Below are positions 21,164 to 30,002 of a stretch of DNA of 64,000 bases, piece by piece (within the stretch, counting starts at the first letter, position 1; the number at the start of each line of letters is the position of its first letter). Both the position numbers and the translations under genes were made by a program. Under the pieces are notes generated by a model. It searched no databases and was not told the origin of the DNA. It saw only the letters and a program-made list of their open reading frames with translations. The DNA comes from Rathayibacter sp. VKM Ac-2760 (GTDB lineage: Bacteria > Actinomycetota > Actinomycetes > Actinomycetales > Microbacteriaceae), in NCBI RefSeq assembly GCF_009834185.1, contig NZ_CP047173.1, positions 2,852,001-2,916,000 of the forward strand, read 5' to 3'.

Positions 21164-22020
21164 CCCGTCAGAGCATCGAGCGCATCGTCACCCTGGCCCT
21201 GGAGGAGGACGCGCCCTGGGGCGATCTCACCTCGGACACCCTGCTGCCGGCGGACGCGACGGCGGCCGCGGCCCTCGTCGCCCGCGAGCCCGGCGTCTTC
21301 AGCGGCGGGGCGGTGCTGCTCGGCACGTTCCTGCAGGCCGACTCGCGGATCCGCGTGGAGGACGTCGTCGCGGACGGCACGGTCTTCGCAGCCGGCGACG
21401 TCCTCGCCCGGATCGACGGCCCGGCCGGCGGAGTGCTGCGCGGCGAGCGGGTGGCGCTGAATCTGGTGCAGCGGATGAGCGGCATCGCGACGCTCACCGC
21501 GCGCTACGTGGAGGCCGTGGCGGGCACCCGCGCGCGCATCGTCGACACGCGCAAGACCACGCCCGGGCTGCGCGCGCTGGAGCGGCACGCGGTGCGCAGC
21601 GGCGGCGGGCACAACCACCGCTTCTCGCTCTCGGACGCGATCCTCGCGAAGGACAACCACCTCGCGATCCTCGCCCAGCGCGGTCTCGACCTCACCGAGG
21701 CGCTGCTCGCCGCCCGCGCGGCCGTCTCGCACACGACGCACATCGAGGTGGAGGTCGACCGGCTGGAGCAGATCCCCGCGGCCCTCGCCGGCGGCGCCGA
21801 CACGATCATGCTCGACAACTTCGGCCCCGAGCAGCTGGCGCAGGGCGTCGCGCTGATCGGCGGTCGCGCCGTGGTGGAGGCGAGCGGAGGCGTGAACCTC
21901 GACACGGTCCGGGCGATCGCCGCGGCGGGCGTCGACGTGATCTCCGTCGGAGCGCTCACGCACAGCGTCCGCTCGCTCGACCTCGGCCTCGACATCGCGA
22001 TCGCGGCGCCGGCCGCGTGA
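21157..22020 (+). CDS. nadC: Nicotinate-nucleotide pyrophosphorylase (carboxylating), QPRTase
   Basis: Converts quinolinate and PRPP to nicotinate mononucleotide, the third step of the operon's pathway. The product has 287 residues. Motifs include ALEEDAPWGDLTSDTLLP, LNLVQRMSGIATLT, VDTRKTTPGLRALERHAVRSGGG (PRPP/quinolinate site; Lys and Arg residues visible) and EASGGVNLDTVRAIAAAGVDVISVG. The GTG start lies inside nadB, and its stop overlaps the GTG of nadS by 4 bases (GTGA). Confidence 0.96.
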   Translation: MLTRQSIERIVTLALEEDAPWGDLTSDTLLPADATAAAALVAREPGVFSGGAVLLGTFLQADSRIRVEDVVADGTVFAAGDVLARIDGPAGGVLRGERVALNLVQRMSGIATLTARYVEAVAGTRARIVDTRKTTPGLRALERHAVRSGGGHNHRFSLSDAILAKDNHLAILAQRGLDLTEALLAARAAVSHTTHIEVEVDRLEQIPAALAGGADTIMLDNFGPEQLAQGVALIGGRAVVEASGGVNLDTVRAIAAAGVDVISVGALTHSVRSLDLGLDIAIAAPAA

Positions 22021-23126
22021 TCTACCTCGACCACGCGGCGACCTCGCCGGTGCGCCGCGAGGTGCTCGAGGCGATGTGGCCGTTCCTCACCGGCGAGTAC
22101 GGCAATCCGTCGAGCAGTCACGCGCTGGGCGGGTCCGCGGCGCGGGCGCTGGAGGAGGCGCGGGGGCACGTGGCGCGGTTCCTCGGCGGGCGCGCCTCCG
22201 AGGCGCTCTTCACCTCCGGGGGCACGGAGTCGATCAACACGGCGGTGAAGGGCATCGCGCTCGGCGCGCCCCGCGGTCGGCACCTGGTGCTCTCGGCGAT
22301 CGAGCACGAGGCGACCGTCGAGTCGGCGGACTTTCTGCGGCGGCTGCACGGCTTCGAGGTGTCGATCGCCCCCGTCGACGGCGAGGGGCGGCTCGACCTG
22401 GACGCGCTCGCCGCGCTGCTGCGGCCGGACACCGCGCTGGTGTCGGTCCTGGCGGCGAGCAACGAGATCGGCACGGTGCAGGACGTGCCGGCGATCGCGG
22501 CGCTCTGCCGGCCGGACCGGATCCCGCTGCACGTGGATGCGGTGCAGGCGGCGGGGTGGATCGACCTGGCCGGGCTGGGCGCCGACGCGGTGTCGATCTC
22601 GGGGCACAAGCTCGGGGCGCCGAAGGGCGTGGGGGCGCTGCTGCTGCGCAGTCGCGTGCCGTTCGAGCCGCTCGTGCACGGCGGCGGACAGGAGCGGGCG
22701 CGGCGCTCGGGGACGGAGAACGTGGCGTTCGCGGTGGCGCTCGGGGCGGCGGTGCAGCTCGTGGATCCCTCGCGGGGCGCCCGCGTCTCGGCCGTGCGGG
22801 ACGCGTTCGCGGCGCGGGTGGCGGCGGAGGTGCCGCGGGCCGTGCCGCTCGGGTCGGCGGAGCACCGGCTGCCCTCGATCGCCTCCTACGTCGTGCCGGG
22901 CCGCAGCGGCGAGTCGATCCTGCTCGCTCTGGAGGAGCGCGGCGTCGTGGTGTCCAGCGGCTCGGCGTGCGCCGCCGGCCGCGACGAGCCGTCGCCGACG
23001 CTCCTGGCGCTCGGGCTCGAGCCGGCCGTGGCGCAGACGGCGGTGCGGTTCAGCTTCGGCGCGGAGTCGACGGCGGCCGACGCGGAGGCGGCGGCGGACG
23101 CGTTCGCGGCGGTGCTGACGGCGTGA
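22017..23126 (+). CDS. nadS: NifS/IscS-like cysteine desulfurase (NadS)
   Basis: A 369-residue PLP enzyme that releases sulfur from cysteine. The PLP lysine is K198 in SISGHKLGAPKG, and the catalytic cysteine is about C318 in VSSGSACAAGRDEPSP. The N-terminus MIYLDHAATSPVRREVL is typical. It is translationally coupled as the last gene of the nad operon, so its likely job is to supply sulfur for the NadA [4Fe-4S] cluster, as proposed for NadS elsewhere. That specific role rests on context. Housekeeping IscS/SufS functions cannot be excluded. Confidence 0.92.
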   Translation: MIYLDHAATSPVRREVLEAMWPFLTGEYGNPSSSHALGGSAARALEEARGHVARFLGGRASEALFTSGGTESINTAVKGIALGAPRGRHLVLSAIEHEATVESADFLRRLHGFEVSIAPVDGEGRLDLDALAALLRPDTALVSVLAASNEIGTVQDVPAIAALCRPDRIPLHVDAVQAAGWIDLAGLGADAVSISGHKLGAPKGVGALLLRSRVPFEPLVHGGGQERARRSGTENVAFAVALGAAVQLVDPSRGARVSAVRDAFAARVAAEVPRAVPLGSAEHRLPSIASYVVPGRSGESILLALEERGVVVSSGSACAAGRDEPSPTLLALGLEPAVAQTAVRFSFGAESTAADAEAAADAFAAVLTA

Positions 23127-23267
23127 CCCGAGCAGTGACGAACGCTCCAACCGACGTCACGCGCCTATATGCCAGCATCCTCGACCGCTCGCGATCCTTG
23201 GTGCCGCCCTCTCTATATGGTCTTCCGCAGACAAGGGCGAACATGCCTGCGCGACGGAAGGGCGATA

Positions 23268-23507
23268 ATGCGAATTCGACGGATTCGATGGACAATTCTG
23301 AGTGCAGCAGCGGCGGTGTTGGCGGTCGGTTTAGTCTCCGCGTCAGCGCACCCAGCAAGCGCCATCAAGTACAGTGGAGATTATTCCCCCACTCGGGCCG
23401 CGTGCCAGGCCGCAGTGAAGGCATATCAAGCGGACGGCTGGAAGATTCTGAAAAGCTGTCCCTACGTTAAGAATTTCGGTTATCTCGTCGATGCATCAAG
23501 GGACTAG
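23268..23507 (+). CDS. Small exported protein of unknown function
   Basis: I do not recognise it. The preferred ATG (23268) has GGAAGGG about 6 bases upstream and gives 79 residues beginning with a clean Sec signal: basic MRIRRIRW, hydrophobic ILSAAAAVLAVGLVSASA and an AxA-type site (HPASA). The mature peptide is only about 47 residues, with two cysteines (AACQAAV and KSCPYV) that could form one disulfide, plus several aromatic residues. Base composition is clearly less GC-rich than the neighbours (codons such as aag, att, tat, tca), suggesting recent acquisition. A lipoprotein gene of similar composition follows after 5 bases. A longer reading from 23169 has no SD. Confidence 0.65.
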   Translation: MRIRRIRWTILSAAAAVLAVGLVSASAHPASAIKYSGDYSPTRAACQAAVKAYQADGWKILKSCPYVKNFGYLVDASRD

Positions 23508-23512
23508 TCACT

Positions 23513-24040
23513 ATGCTCGCGACGACTGGCAAATATTCATCACGGGCCTGGTCGAGAGCTCGCTCAACGATCGCCGCCGTGAGGACGGTGACCGGCATCG
23601 TGGTCATATCGGCCGCGTTGAGCGGATGCAGTCCCGCATCCGTTCCGAGCGAGGGATCTGCAGTATCGTCATCCCCTGCAAGCCCCCTTCCAATCGCGGA
23701 CACCACCGGCGCGACTTCCCCTCTTGATTTCGAATCTTTCAACACGATAAACCGGAATACGATTTTCTCGAAGGGTGAGCCGAGGGGCGCAGATTTGGCC
23801 GATGCGCTCATAGCCGCTGGCTTCGCTCGCAGCAACGTCGAAGTGACGGCTGATAGCACGACCGAAGGCAAGAGAGCCGACGCGATCTTCGTCGCGGTGA
23901 AGTCCGGCGAGACATGCTTCGTGGGTCAGTATCGGACGAAAGCCTCTGGCGAGGACGGTGACACGAAGTACCTCGGGGCGAGCGTCGCGCCGCTCGCCAC
24001 CGGTCGGTGCCTGATCGGGGATCCGGTTCCCGTCGAGTGA
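23513..24040 (+). CDS. Small exported lipoprotein, DUF6993-like
   Basis: A 175-residue lipoprotein. An N-terminal region with a hydrophobic stretch (TVTGIVVISAALSGC) has its lipobox cysteine near residue 39. A Ser/Pro/Ala-rich linker follows, then a domain (about 70-175) with GFARSNVEVTADSTTEGKRADAIFVAV and CFVGQYRT, plus a second Cys in GRCLIGDPVPVE. The domain pattern resembles the DUF6993 proteins of Microbacteriaceae; that assignment is from memory. Composition is lower in GC than the flanks, like the gene just upstream. No function is known. The start could lie a few codons downstream of 23513. Confidence 0.72.
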   Translation: MLATTGKYSSRAWSRARSTIAAVRTVTGIVVISAALSGCSPASVPSEGSAVSSSPASPLPIADTTGATSPLDFESFNTINRNTIFSKGEPRGADLADALIAAGFARSNVEVTADSTTEGKRADAIFVAVKSGETCFVGQYRTKASGEDGDTKYLGASVAPLATGRCLIGDPVPVE

Positions 24041-24070
24041 CGGGCGCGATCTGGTGAGGCCGTCGCTCTC

Positions 24071-24301
24071 TGCTGATCGAGTAGCGGCCGGAGGCCGCGT
24101 ATCGAGATCCACCGCGGTCGGGCATGCGGGTCTCGATACGCCGCTGTGCGGCTACTCGACCAGCAAGGGTGGGCGCTCTGCGGCTACTCGACCGGCGAGG
24201 GTGGGCGCTGTGCGGCTAGTCGAGCGGCGAGGGTGGCCGCTGTGCGGCTACTCGACCGGCGAGGGTGGCCGCTGTGCGGCTACTCGACCGGTGAGGAGCC
24301 G
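24071..24301. repeat. Family 1 repeat locus with five 32-bp tandem units
   Basis: An inverted pair comes first: a left element with GATCGAGTAGC...GCGTATCGAGATCC (24074-24110), then a right element with GGTCTCGATACGCCGCTGTG (from 24129). The right half then repeats in tandem with units starting at 24142, 24174, 24206, 24238 and 24270, exactly 32 bp apart. The unit core is GCGGCTACTCGACCGGCGAG. It fills most of the 421-base gap before the MFS gene. No conserved gene is seen here; the rest (24302-24461) holds nothing I recognise. Confidence 0.9.
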
Positions 24302-24461
24302 GTGCCGCTGCCGACACGCCGGTTGCGCGACGGATGTCGAGCGATCGGGAATGTCGGCGGTCACCGGCAGTGTTCTGGGTCTCGTAGCACCTGTCGCATC
24401 GACGCCGCCCCGGCGATGCGCCCCCTCACGACGAGCCCCCCTCACGACCGGAGACGCACCT

Positions 24462-25943
24462 GTGACCGAGCGCACCCTTCCCGAGACCCGGCCCGCCGCC
24501 GCGACCGACAGGCCGTCGACGGCGCTCGACCCGCGCAGCCGCCTGGTGATCAGCCTGCTGCTGGTCTCCGCCTTCGTCGTGATCCTCAACGAGACGATCA
24601 TGAGCGTGGCGCTGCCCGACCTCATGCGCGACTTCGGCATCGAGGCGCACGTCGGCCAGTGGCTCTCGACCGCGTTCATGCTGACGATGGCGGTCGTCAT
24701 CCCGATCACCGGCTACCTGATCCAGCGGCTGCACACCCGCACGCTCTTCGCCGCGGCGATGACGCTGTTCAGCCTCGGCACGCTCAGCGCCGCCCTCGCG
24801 CCGACCTTCGAGGTGCTGCTGGCCGCGCGCGTCGTGCAGGCCGGCGGCACGGCGATCATGATGCCGCTGCTGATGACCACCGTGATGACCCTCGTCCCCC
24901 CGGCGATCCGCGGGCGGATGATGGGCAACATCTCGATCGTCATCTCCGTCGCGCCCGCCGTCGGGCCGACCATCTCGGGCGTCATCCTCAACTTCCTCAG
25001 CTGGCGCTGGATGTTCTGGATCGTGCTGCCGATCGCCGTCGGAGCGCTCCTCCTCGGGCTGCGCAAGGTCGAGAACGTGACCGAGCCGCGCAAGATCCCG
25101 ATCGACTCGCTCTCGGTGGTCCTCTCGGTCTTCGGCTTCGGCGGGCTCGTCTACGGGCTCAGCAGCCTGGGCGAGGGCGGCGAGGCGATCGTCGCTCCCT
25201 GGGTGCCCTTCGTCGTCGCCGGTGTCGCGCTCACCGCGTTCGTCGTGCGCCAGCTCCTGCTGCAGAGGACGGACCGGGCGCTGCTGGACCTGCGCACCTT
25301 CTCCTCCGGCAACTTTACCGTGGTCATCGTGATGATGGCGGTGAGCATGTCGGCACTGTTCGGCACGCTGATCCTGCTGCCGCTCTACACGCAGAACGTG
25401 CTCGGCCTCACCCCGCTCGAGACCGGCTTGCTGCTGCTGCCCGGCGGGCTGCTGATGGGCCTGCTCGCGCCATTCGTGGGCCGCGGCTACGACCGCTTCG
25501 GGCCGCGGGTGCTGCTCGTGCCCGGCTCGATGATCGTCGCCGGAGCGCTCTGGGGCTACACGACGCTGGACGAGAACTCGGTCTCCTGGTTCATCCTCAC
25601 CCTGCACGTCGTGCTGAGCCTCGGCCTCGCACTCGTCTTCACCCCGCTGTTCACCGCGGGCCTGGGCTCGGTCCGCCCGGCGCTGTACTCGCACGGCAGC
25701 GCGATCATCGGCACGGTCCAGCAGCTCGGCGGCGCCGCCGGCACCGCCCTGTTCGTGACCGTGCTCTCGGTGCAGTCGGCCGCGCTCGCCCGCGAGGGCG
25801 TCGACGAGGTCGCCGCCTCGGCAGGCGGCATCCACGCCGCGTTCGTCTGGGGCGCGAGCATCGCGACCGCCGCGATCGTCGCCGCGTTCTTCGTGAAGCG
25901 CCCCGTGGAGTCGGACGCGCCGCGGCCGATGGTCGCCCACTAG
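24462..25943 (+). CDS. MFS exporter, DHA2 family (14 TM)
   Basis: A drug:proton antiporter-type major facilitator of 493 residues. The GTG at 24462 is preferred: GGAG lies about 9 bases upstream and the first membrane helix begins near residue 30 (VISLLLVSAFVVILNETIMSVALP). The DHA2 pattern is seen in WLSTAFMLTMAVVIPITGYL and in the motif C-like region VISVAPAVGPTISGVILN, and the length fits 14 helices. It precedes the Pls-like synthetase gene by 126 bases on the same strand, so it might export that product. This is inference, since such MFS genes are common and broad in function. Confidence 0.9.
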   Translation: MTERTLPETRPAAATDRPSTALDPRSRLVISLLLVSAFVVILNETIMSVALPDLMRDFGIEAHVGQWLSTAFMLTMAVVIPITGYLIQRLHTRTLFAAAMTLFSLGTLSAALAPTFEVLLAARVVQAGGTAIMMPLLMTTVMTLVPPAIRGRMMGNISIVISVAPAVGPTISGVILNFLSWRWMFWIVLPIAVGALLLGLRKVENVTEPRKIPIDSLSVVLSVFGFGGLVYGLSSLGEGGEAIVAPWVPFVVAGVALTAFVVRQLLLQRTDRALLDLRTFSSGNFTVVIVMMAVSMSALFGTLILLPLYTQNVLGLTPLETGLLLLPGGLLMGLLAPFVGRGYDRFGPRVLLVPGSMIVAGALWGYTTLDENSVSWFILTLHVVLSLGLALVFTPLFTAGLGSVRPALYSHGSAIIGTVQQLGGAAGTALFVTVLSVQSAALAREGVDEVAASAGGIHAAFVWGASIATAAIVAAFFVKRPVESDAPRPMVAH

Positions 25944-26012
25944 CCCGCCACGGCCGGTGCCGCGCGCAATCGCGGGGCACCGGCTGTTCACCTCCGCGTC
26001 ACCGGGCGGCCC

Positions 26013-26018
26013 TACGGT
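26013..26018 (+). promoter_or_regulatory. Candidate -10 box for the Pls-like synthetase
   Basis: TACGGT lies 52 bases before the GTG at 26070. No convincing -35 is visible. It would give a leader of about 45 nt containing the GGAGAG ribosome-binding site. Confidence 0.35.
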
Positions 26019-26069
26019 GGCGCCCCGGTCGACGTCCCCTCGAACGTGCGGCCGGGACGGAGAGCACAC

Positions 26070-29000
26070 GTGACGACGGCCGCGCATCCCCAGGACCTCC
26101 TCGACGCGGGGGCCGCCGCCCCGGCGCCGCGCACCCTGATCGACGTGCTGCGCGACACCGCCGAGCGCCACCCCGACGCCTCCGCACTCGAGGACCCGGC
26201 CGGCGCCCTCAGCTACCGCGAGCTGCTCGCCCGCGTCGTCGCCACCGCCGCGGAGCTGACCGCCGCCGGAGTGCGCCGCGGCGACCGCGTCGGCGTGCGG
26301 ATGGCCAGCGGCTCGCGCGAGCTCTACCTCGCGATCCTCGGCGTCCTCGCGGCCGGCGCCGCCTACGTGCCGGTCGACGCCGACGACCCCGAGGAGCGGG
26401 CGCAGCTGGTCTTCGGCGAGGCCGCCGTCCGCGGGGTCGTCTCCGGCTCCGGCCGCTTCGAGCGGAGCGACGCGGCGACCGCCCGCCTGTTCACCGGCTC
26501 GGCGCCGCACCCCAGCACCGCCTCGATCCCGCTCCTGCAGCCGCCGGAGCTCGAGGACGACGCCTGGATCATCTTCACCTCGGGTTCGACCGGCACGCCG
26601 AAGGGCGTCGCGGTGAGCCACCGCTCGGCCGCCGCGTTCGTCGACGCCGAGGCGCGCGTCTTCCTCCAGGGCGAGCCGCTCGGCCCGGGCGACCGCGTGC
26701 TCGCCGGGCTCTCGGTCGCGTTCGACGCCTCCTGCGAGGAGATGTGGCTCGCCTGGCGGCACGGCGCCTGCCTCGTGCCCGCGCCGCGCTCGCTCGTGCG
26801 CAGCGGGATGGACCTCGGCCCCTGGCTGACGACGCACGGCATCACCGTCGTCTCCACCGTGCCGACCCTCGCGGCGCTCTGGCCGGCGGAGTCGCTCGAG
26901 AACGTCCGCCTGCTGATCTTCGGCGGCGAGGCCTGCCCGCCCGAGCTCGGTGAGCGCCTCGCCGTCGACGGGCGTGAGGTCTGGAACACCTACGGCCCGA
27001 CGGAGGCGACCGTCGTCGCCTGCGCCGCTCCGCTCGGCGGGCCCGGACCGGTCCGGATCGGCCTGCCGCTGGACGGCTGGCGGCTGGCCGTCGTCGATCC
27101 CGACGGTCGCCGCGTCGGCGAGGGCGAGGTCGGCGAGCTGATCATCGGCGGCGTCGGCCTGGCCCGCTACCTCGACCCCGCGAAGGACGCCGAGAAGTAC
27201 GCGCCCGCGCCGACGCTGGGCTGGGAGCGCGCCTACCGCTCCGGCGACCTGGTGCGCTTCGAGAGCGCCGGCCTCGTCTTCCAGGGCCGCGCCGACGACC
27301 AGGTCAAGCTCGGCGGGCGGCGGATCGAGCTCGGCGAGGTCGAGTCGGCGCTGCAGGCGCTGCCCGGGGTCTCGGGCGCCGCGGCCGCCGTCCGCACCAC
27401 CGGCGCCGGGATCCAGGTGCTCGTCGGCTACCTCGCCCTCGCCGGCGGTCGTGTCCTCGATCGCGACGCCGCGCTGGCGCGCCTGCGCGAGGAGCTGCCG
27501 GCCGCGCTCGTGCCGCTGCTGGCCGTCGTCGACGAGCTGCCGACCCGGGTGTCGGGCAAGGTCGACCGCGCCGCGCTGCCCTGGCCGCTGCCCGACAGCG
27601 GAGCGGCGGACCCGGGGCTCGACGCCGAGACGGCCTGGCTGGCCGGCCTCTGGCGCGAGGTCCTCGGCGTCCCGGTCGACGAGAAGGCCAACTTCTTCGA
27701 CCTCGGCGGCGGCTCACTCGCCGCCGCCCAGCTGGTCGCCCGGATCCGCGAGCACGACCCCGAGTTCACCGTCGCGGACGTCTACGCGCACCCGCGCCTC
27801 GCCGCGATGTCGGCCGAGATCACGAGCCGCGCGACGGGACTCGGCGAGGTCTCGACGCACCGGATCGCCCCGGTCCCGCGCCGGATGCAGGTGCTGCAGA
27901 CCCTGCTCGGCGCCCCGCTGCTCGTGCTCGGCGGTGCGCGCTGGACGAGCGTCGTCCTCACGGCCTGCGCACTGCTCGACCTGCTGCCCGGCTTCGACTG
28001 GCTGCCGACGGTCCCCCTCGCCCCTCTCGTCATCGCGTTCGCCCTCTTCTGCACCCCGTTCGGGCGGATGGGGCTCACCGTCCTCGCCGCCCGCTCGCTG
28101 CTGCGCGGCGTGCGCGCCGGCGACCATCCGCGCGGCGGCGGCGTGCACCTGCGGCTGTGGCTCGCCGAGCGGATCGCCCACCAGCTCGGCGCCGTGAGCC
28201 TCGCCGGCGCACCGTGGGTGGCCTCCTACGCCCGCGCGCTCGGCGCCCGCATCGCCGACGACGTCGACCTGCACTCGCTCCCGCCGCTGACCGGCATGCT
28301 CACCCTCGGTCGCGGCGCCGCGATCGAGCCGGAGGTCGACCTCTCCGGCTACTGGATCGACGGCGACGTGCTGCGGGTCGGCGCGGTCCGCGTCGGCGCC
28401 GGCAGCACCGTCGGCGCGCGCAGCACCCTGCTGCCCGGCACGCGCATCGGCAAGAACGCGCAGATCGAGCCCGGCTCGGCGGTCTTCGGCCGAGTGCCGG
28501 CCGGCCAGCGCTGGGGCGGCTCCCCCGCGCAGCGCCTCGGCAAGGCGAACGCGGGCTTCCCCGCCGAGCGCCCGCCGCGTGCGACGCCGTGGGTCTGGGC
28601 CTACGCCGTCTCGGCGGTCGGCCTGGCCGCCGTGCCGGTGGTCTCCTTCGCCGCGGGCCTGGGCGTGCTCGCCCTCGCGACCCAGGGCTCGGCGGATCTC
28701 GCGGCCGCGCTCCCCCGCGCCCTCGCCGCGCTCGTCCCCGCGGTGGCCGCCACCGGCCTCGTCCTGGCGGCGCTGGTCGTCGTGCTCGTGCGCCTGCTCG
28801 GCCGCGGGGTCGAGGCGGGCACCCACCCCGTCCGCGGGCGGATCGGCTGGCAGGTCTGGTCGACCGAGCGCCTGCTCGACCACGCCCGCACGCTGCTGTT
28901 CCCGCTCTACTCGGGCCTGTTCACGCCGGTCTGGCTGCGACTGCTGGGCGCGAAGGTCGGGCGCGACGTCGAGGCCTCGACCGTGCTGCTGCTGCCCGCG

Positions 29001-30002
29001 ATGACGACGATCCGCGACGGCGCCTTCCTGGCCGACGACACGCTGGTCGCCTCCTACGCCCTCGGCGGCGGCTGGATGCGGCTCGCCCGCGCCGAGATCG
29101 GCGAGCGCGCGTTCCTCGGCAACTCCGGCATGGCCGCGCCCGGGCACACGGTGCCCGCCGGCGGACTGGTCGCCGTTCTCTCCTCCGCCCCGCGGAAGTC
29201 GAAGGCGGGCTCGTCCTGGCTCGGCTCGCCGCCGGTGCGACTGCGGCGCACGGTCGTCGAGGCGGAGTCGGCGCGCACCTTCCGGCCGGCCGCACGCCTG
29301 CGGGCCGCCCGCATCGTCTGGGAGCTGCTGCGCTTCGGCCCGGTCGTCGTCTCGATCGCGATCGGCTTCGGCGTCGTCGTCGCGCTGCTGGCGCTCGTGC
29401 CGGCGATCGGCGCGATCGCGACGGCCGTCGTCGGCGGGGTCGTCCTGCTCCTGGCCGGCGCGGTCGCCGCCGGAGTCTCCACCGCCGCGAAGTGGCTGCT
29501 GATCCAGCGGGTGCGTCCGAGCGAGCACCCGCTCTGGTCGTCGTTCGTCTGGCGCAGCGAGCTCGCCGACACCTTCACCGAGATGGTGGCAGCGCCCTGG
29601 TTCGCGCACGCCGCGGCCGGCACGCCCGCCCTCGTCTGGTGGCTGCGCAGCCTCGGCGCGCGGATCGGCTCCGGCGTCTGGTGCGAGAGCTACTGGCTCC
29701 CCGAGGCCGATCTGGTCGATCTGGGCGACGGAGCGACGGTGAACCGGGGCTGCGTCGTGCAGACCCACCTGTTCCATGATCGAATCATGAGCATGGATCT
29801 CGTGAGTCTCGACGCCGGCGCGACCCTCGGCCCGCACAGCGTGATCCTCCCGGCGGCGACGATCGCGGCGCACGGCACGGTCGGCCCCGCCTCGCTCGTG
29901 ATGCGGGGCGAGCTCGTACCCGCCGGCAGCCGCTGGAGCGGCAACCCCATCGGTCCGTGGCGCGAGGTCCGCGTCGGCGACTACCACGCGCCCGTCGCGT
30001 GA
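26070..30002 (+). CDS. Pls/PosA-family single-module NRPS (poly-amino-acid synthetase-like)
   Basis: A 1310-residue membrane NRPS, close to the 1319 residues reported for epsilon-poly-lysine synthetase Pls. The GTG at 26070 has GGAGAG five bases upstream. Domains: an adenylation domain (about 25-500) with IIFTSGSTGTPKG near 166, NTYGPTEATVVA near 305, YRSGDLVR and VSGKVDR; a carrier domain (about 515-590) with FFDLGGGSLAAAQL, the pantetheinyl Ser near 548; then alternating membrane segments (about 610-660, 845-925, 1090-1150) and soluble repeats. Hexapeptide (left-handed beta-helix) patterns lie near 770-815 and 1240-1297. There is no classical condensation or thioesterase domain, as in Pls. 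My manual pocket reading (DAESIGTVV+K) resembles lysine codes. It is coupled to the M1 peptidase gene. The product is not proven. Confidence 0.88.
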   Translation: MTTAAHPQDLLDAGAAAPAPRTLIDVLRDTAERHPDASALEDPAGALSYRELLARVVATAAELTAAGVRRGDRVGVRMASGSRELYLAILGVLAAGAAYVPVDADDPEERAQLVFGEAAVRGVVSGSGRFERSDAATARLFTGSAPHPSTASIPLLQPPELEDDAWIIFTSGSTGTPKGVAVSHRSAAAFVDAEARVFLQGEPLGPGDRVLAGLSVAFDASCEEMWLAWRHGACLVPAPRSLVRSGMDLGPWLTTHGITVVSTVPTLAALWPAESLENVRLLIFGGEACPPELGERLAVDGREVWNTYGPTEATVVACAAPLGGPGPVRIGLPLDGWRLAVVDPDGRRVGEGEVGELIIGGVGLARYLDPAKDAEKYAPAPTLGWERAYRSGDLVRFESAGLVFQGRADDQVKLGGRRIELGEVESALQALPGVSGAAAAVRTTGAGIQVLVGYLALAGGRVLDRDAALARLREELPAALVPLLAVVDELPTRVSGKVDRAALPWPLPDSGAADPGLDAETAWLAGLWREVLGVPVDEKANFFDLGGGSLAAAQLVARIREHDPEFTVADVYAHPRLAAMSAEITSRATGLGEVSTHRIAPVPRRMQVLQTLLGAPLLVLGGARWTSVVLTACALLDLLPGFDWLPTVPLAPLVIAFALFCTPFGRMGLTVLAARSLLRGVRAGDHPRGGGVHLRLWLAERIAHQLGAVSLAGAPWVASYARALGARIADDVDLHSLPPLTGMLTLGRGAAIEPEVDLSGYWIDGDVLRVGAVRVGAGSTVGARSTLLPGTRIGKNAQIEPGSAVFGRVPAGQRWGGSPAQRLGKANAGFPAERPPRATPWVWAYAVSAVGLAAVPVVSFAAGLGVLALATQGSADLAAALPRALAALVPAVAATGLVLAALVVVLVRLLGRGVEAGTHPVRGRIGWQVWSTERLLDHARTLLFPLYSGLFTPVWLRLLGAKVGRDVEASTVLLLPAMTTIRDGAFLADDTLVASYALGGGWMRLARAEIGERAFLGNSGMAAPGHTVPAGGLVAVLSSAPRKSKAGSSWLGSPPVRLRRTVVEAESARTFRPAARLRAARIVWELLRFGPVVVSIAIGFGVVVALLALVPAIGAIATAVVGGVVLLLAGAVAAGVSTAAKWLLIQRVRPSEHPLWSSFVWRSELADTFTEMVAAPWFAHAAAGTPALVWWLRSLGARIGSGVWCESYWLPEADLVDLGDGATVNRGCVVQTHLFHDRIMSMDLVSLDAGATLGPHSVILPAATIAAHGTVGPASLVMRGELVPAGSRWSGNPIGPWREVRVGDYHAPVA

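Noticed and set aside
24142..24301. Possible CRISPR array
   Set aside because: The 32-bp units are contiguous tandem copies with no unique spacers, and no cas genes are nearby.
24054..25943. Longer MFS reading starting at 24054
   Set aside because: The extra 136 codons run through the 32-bp repeat array; the GTG at 24462 fits the family N-terminus.
24426..26837. An 803-codon minus-strand frame over the MFS gene and the start of the synthetase
   Set aside because: Composition is Arg/Gly/Asp-rich without motifs, and both plus-strand genes under it have complete, conserved domains.
27714..29987. A 757-codon minus-strand frame within the Pls-like gene
   Set aside because: Shadow of the NRPS frame; no recognisable protein features or ribosome-binding site.
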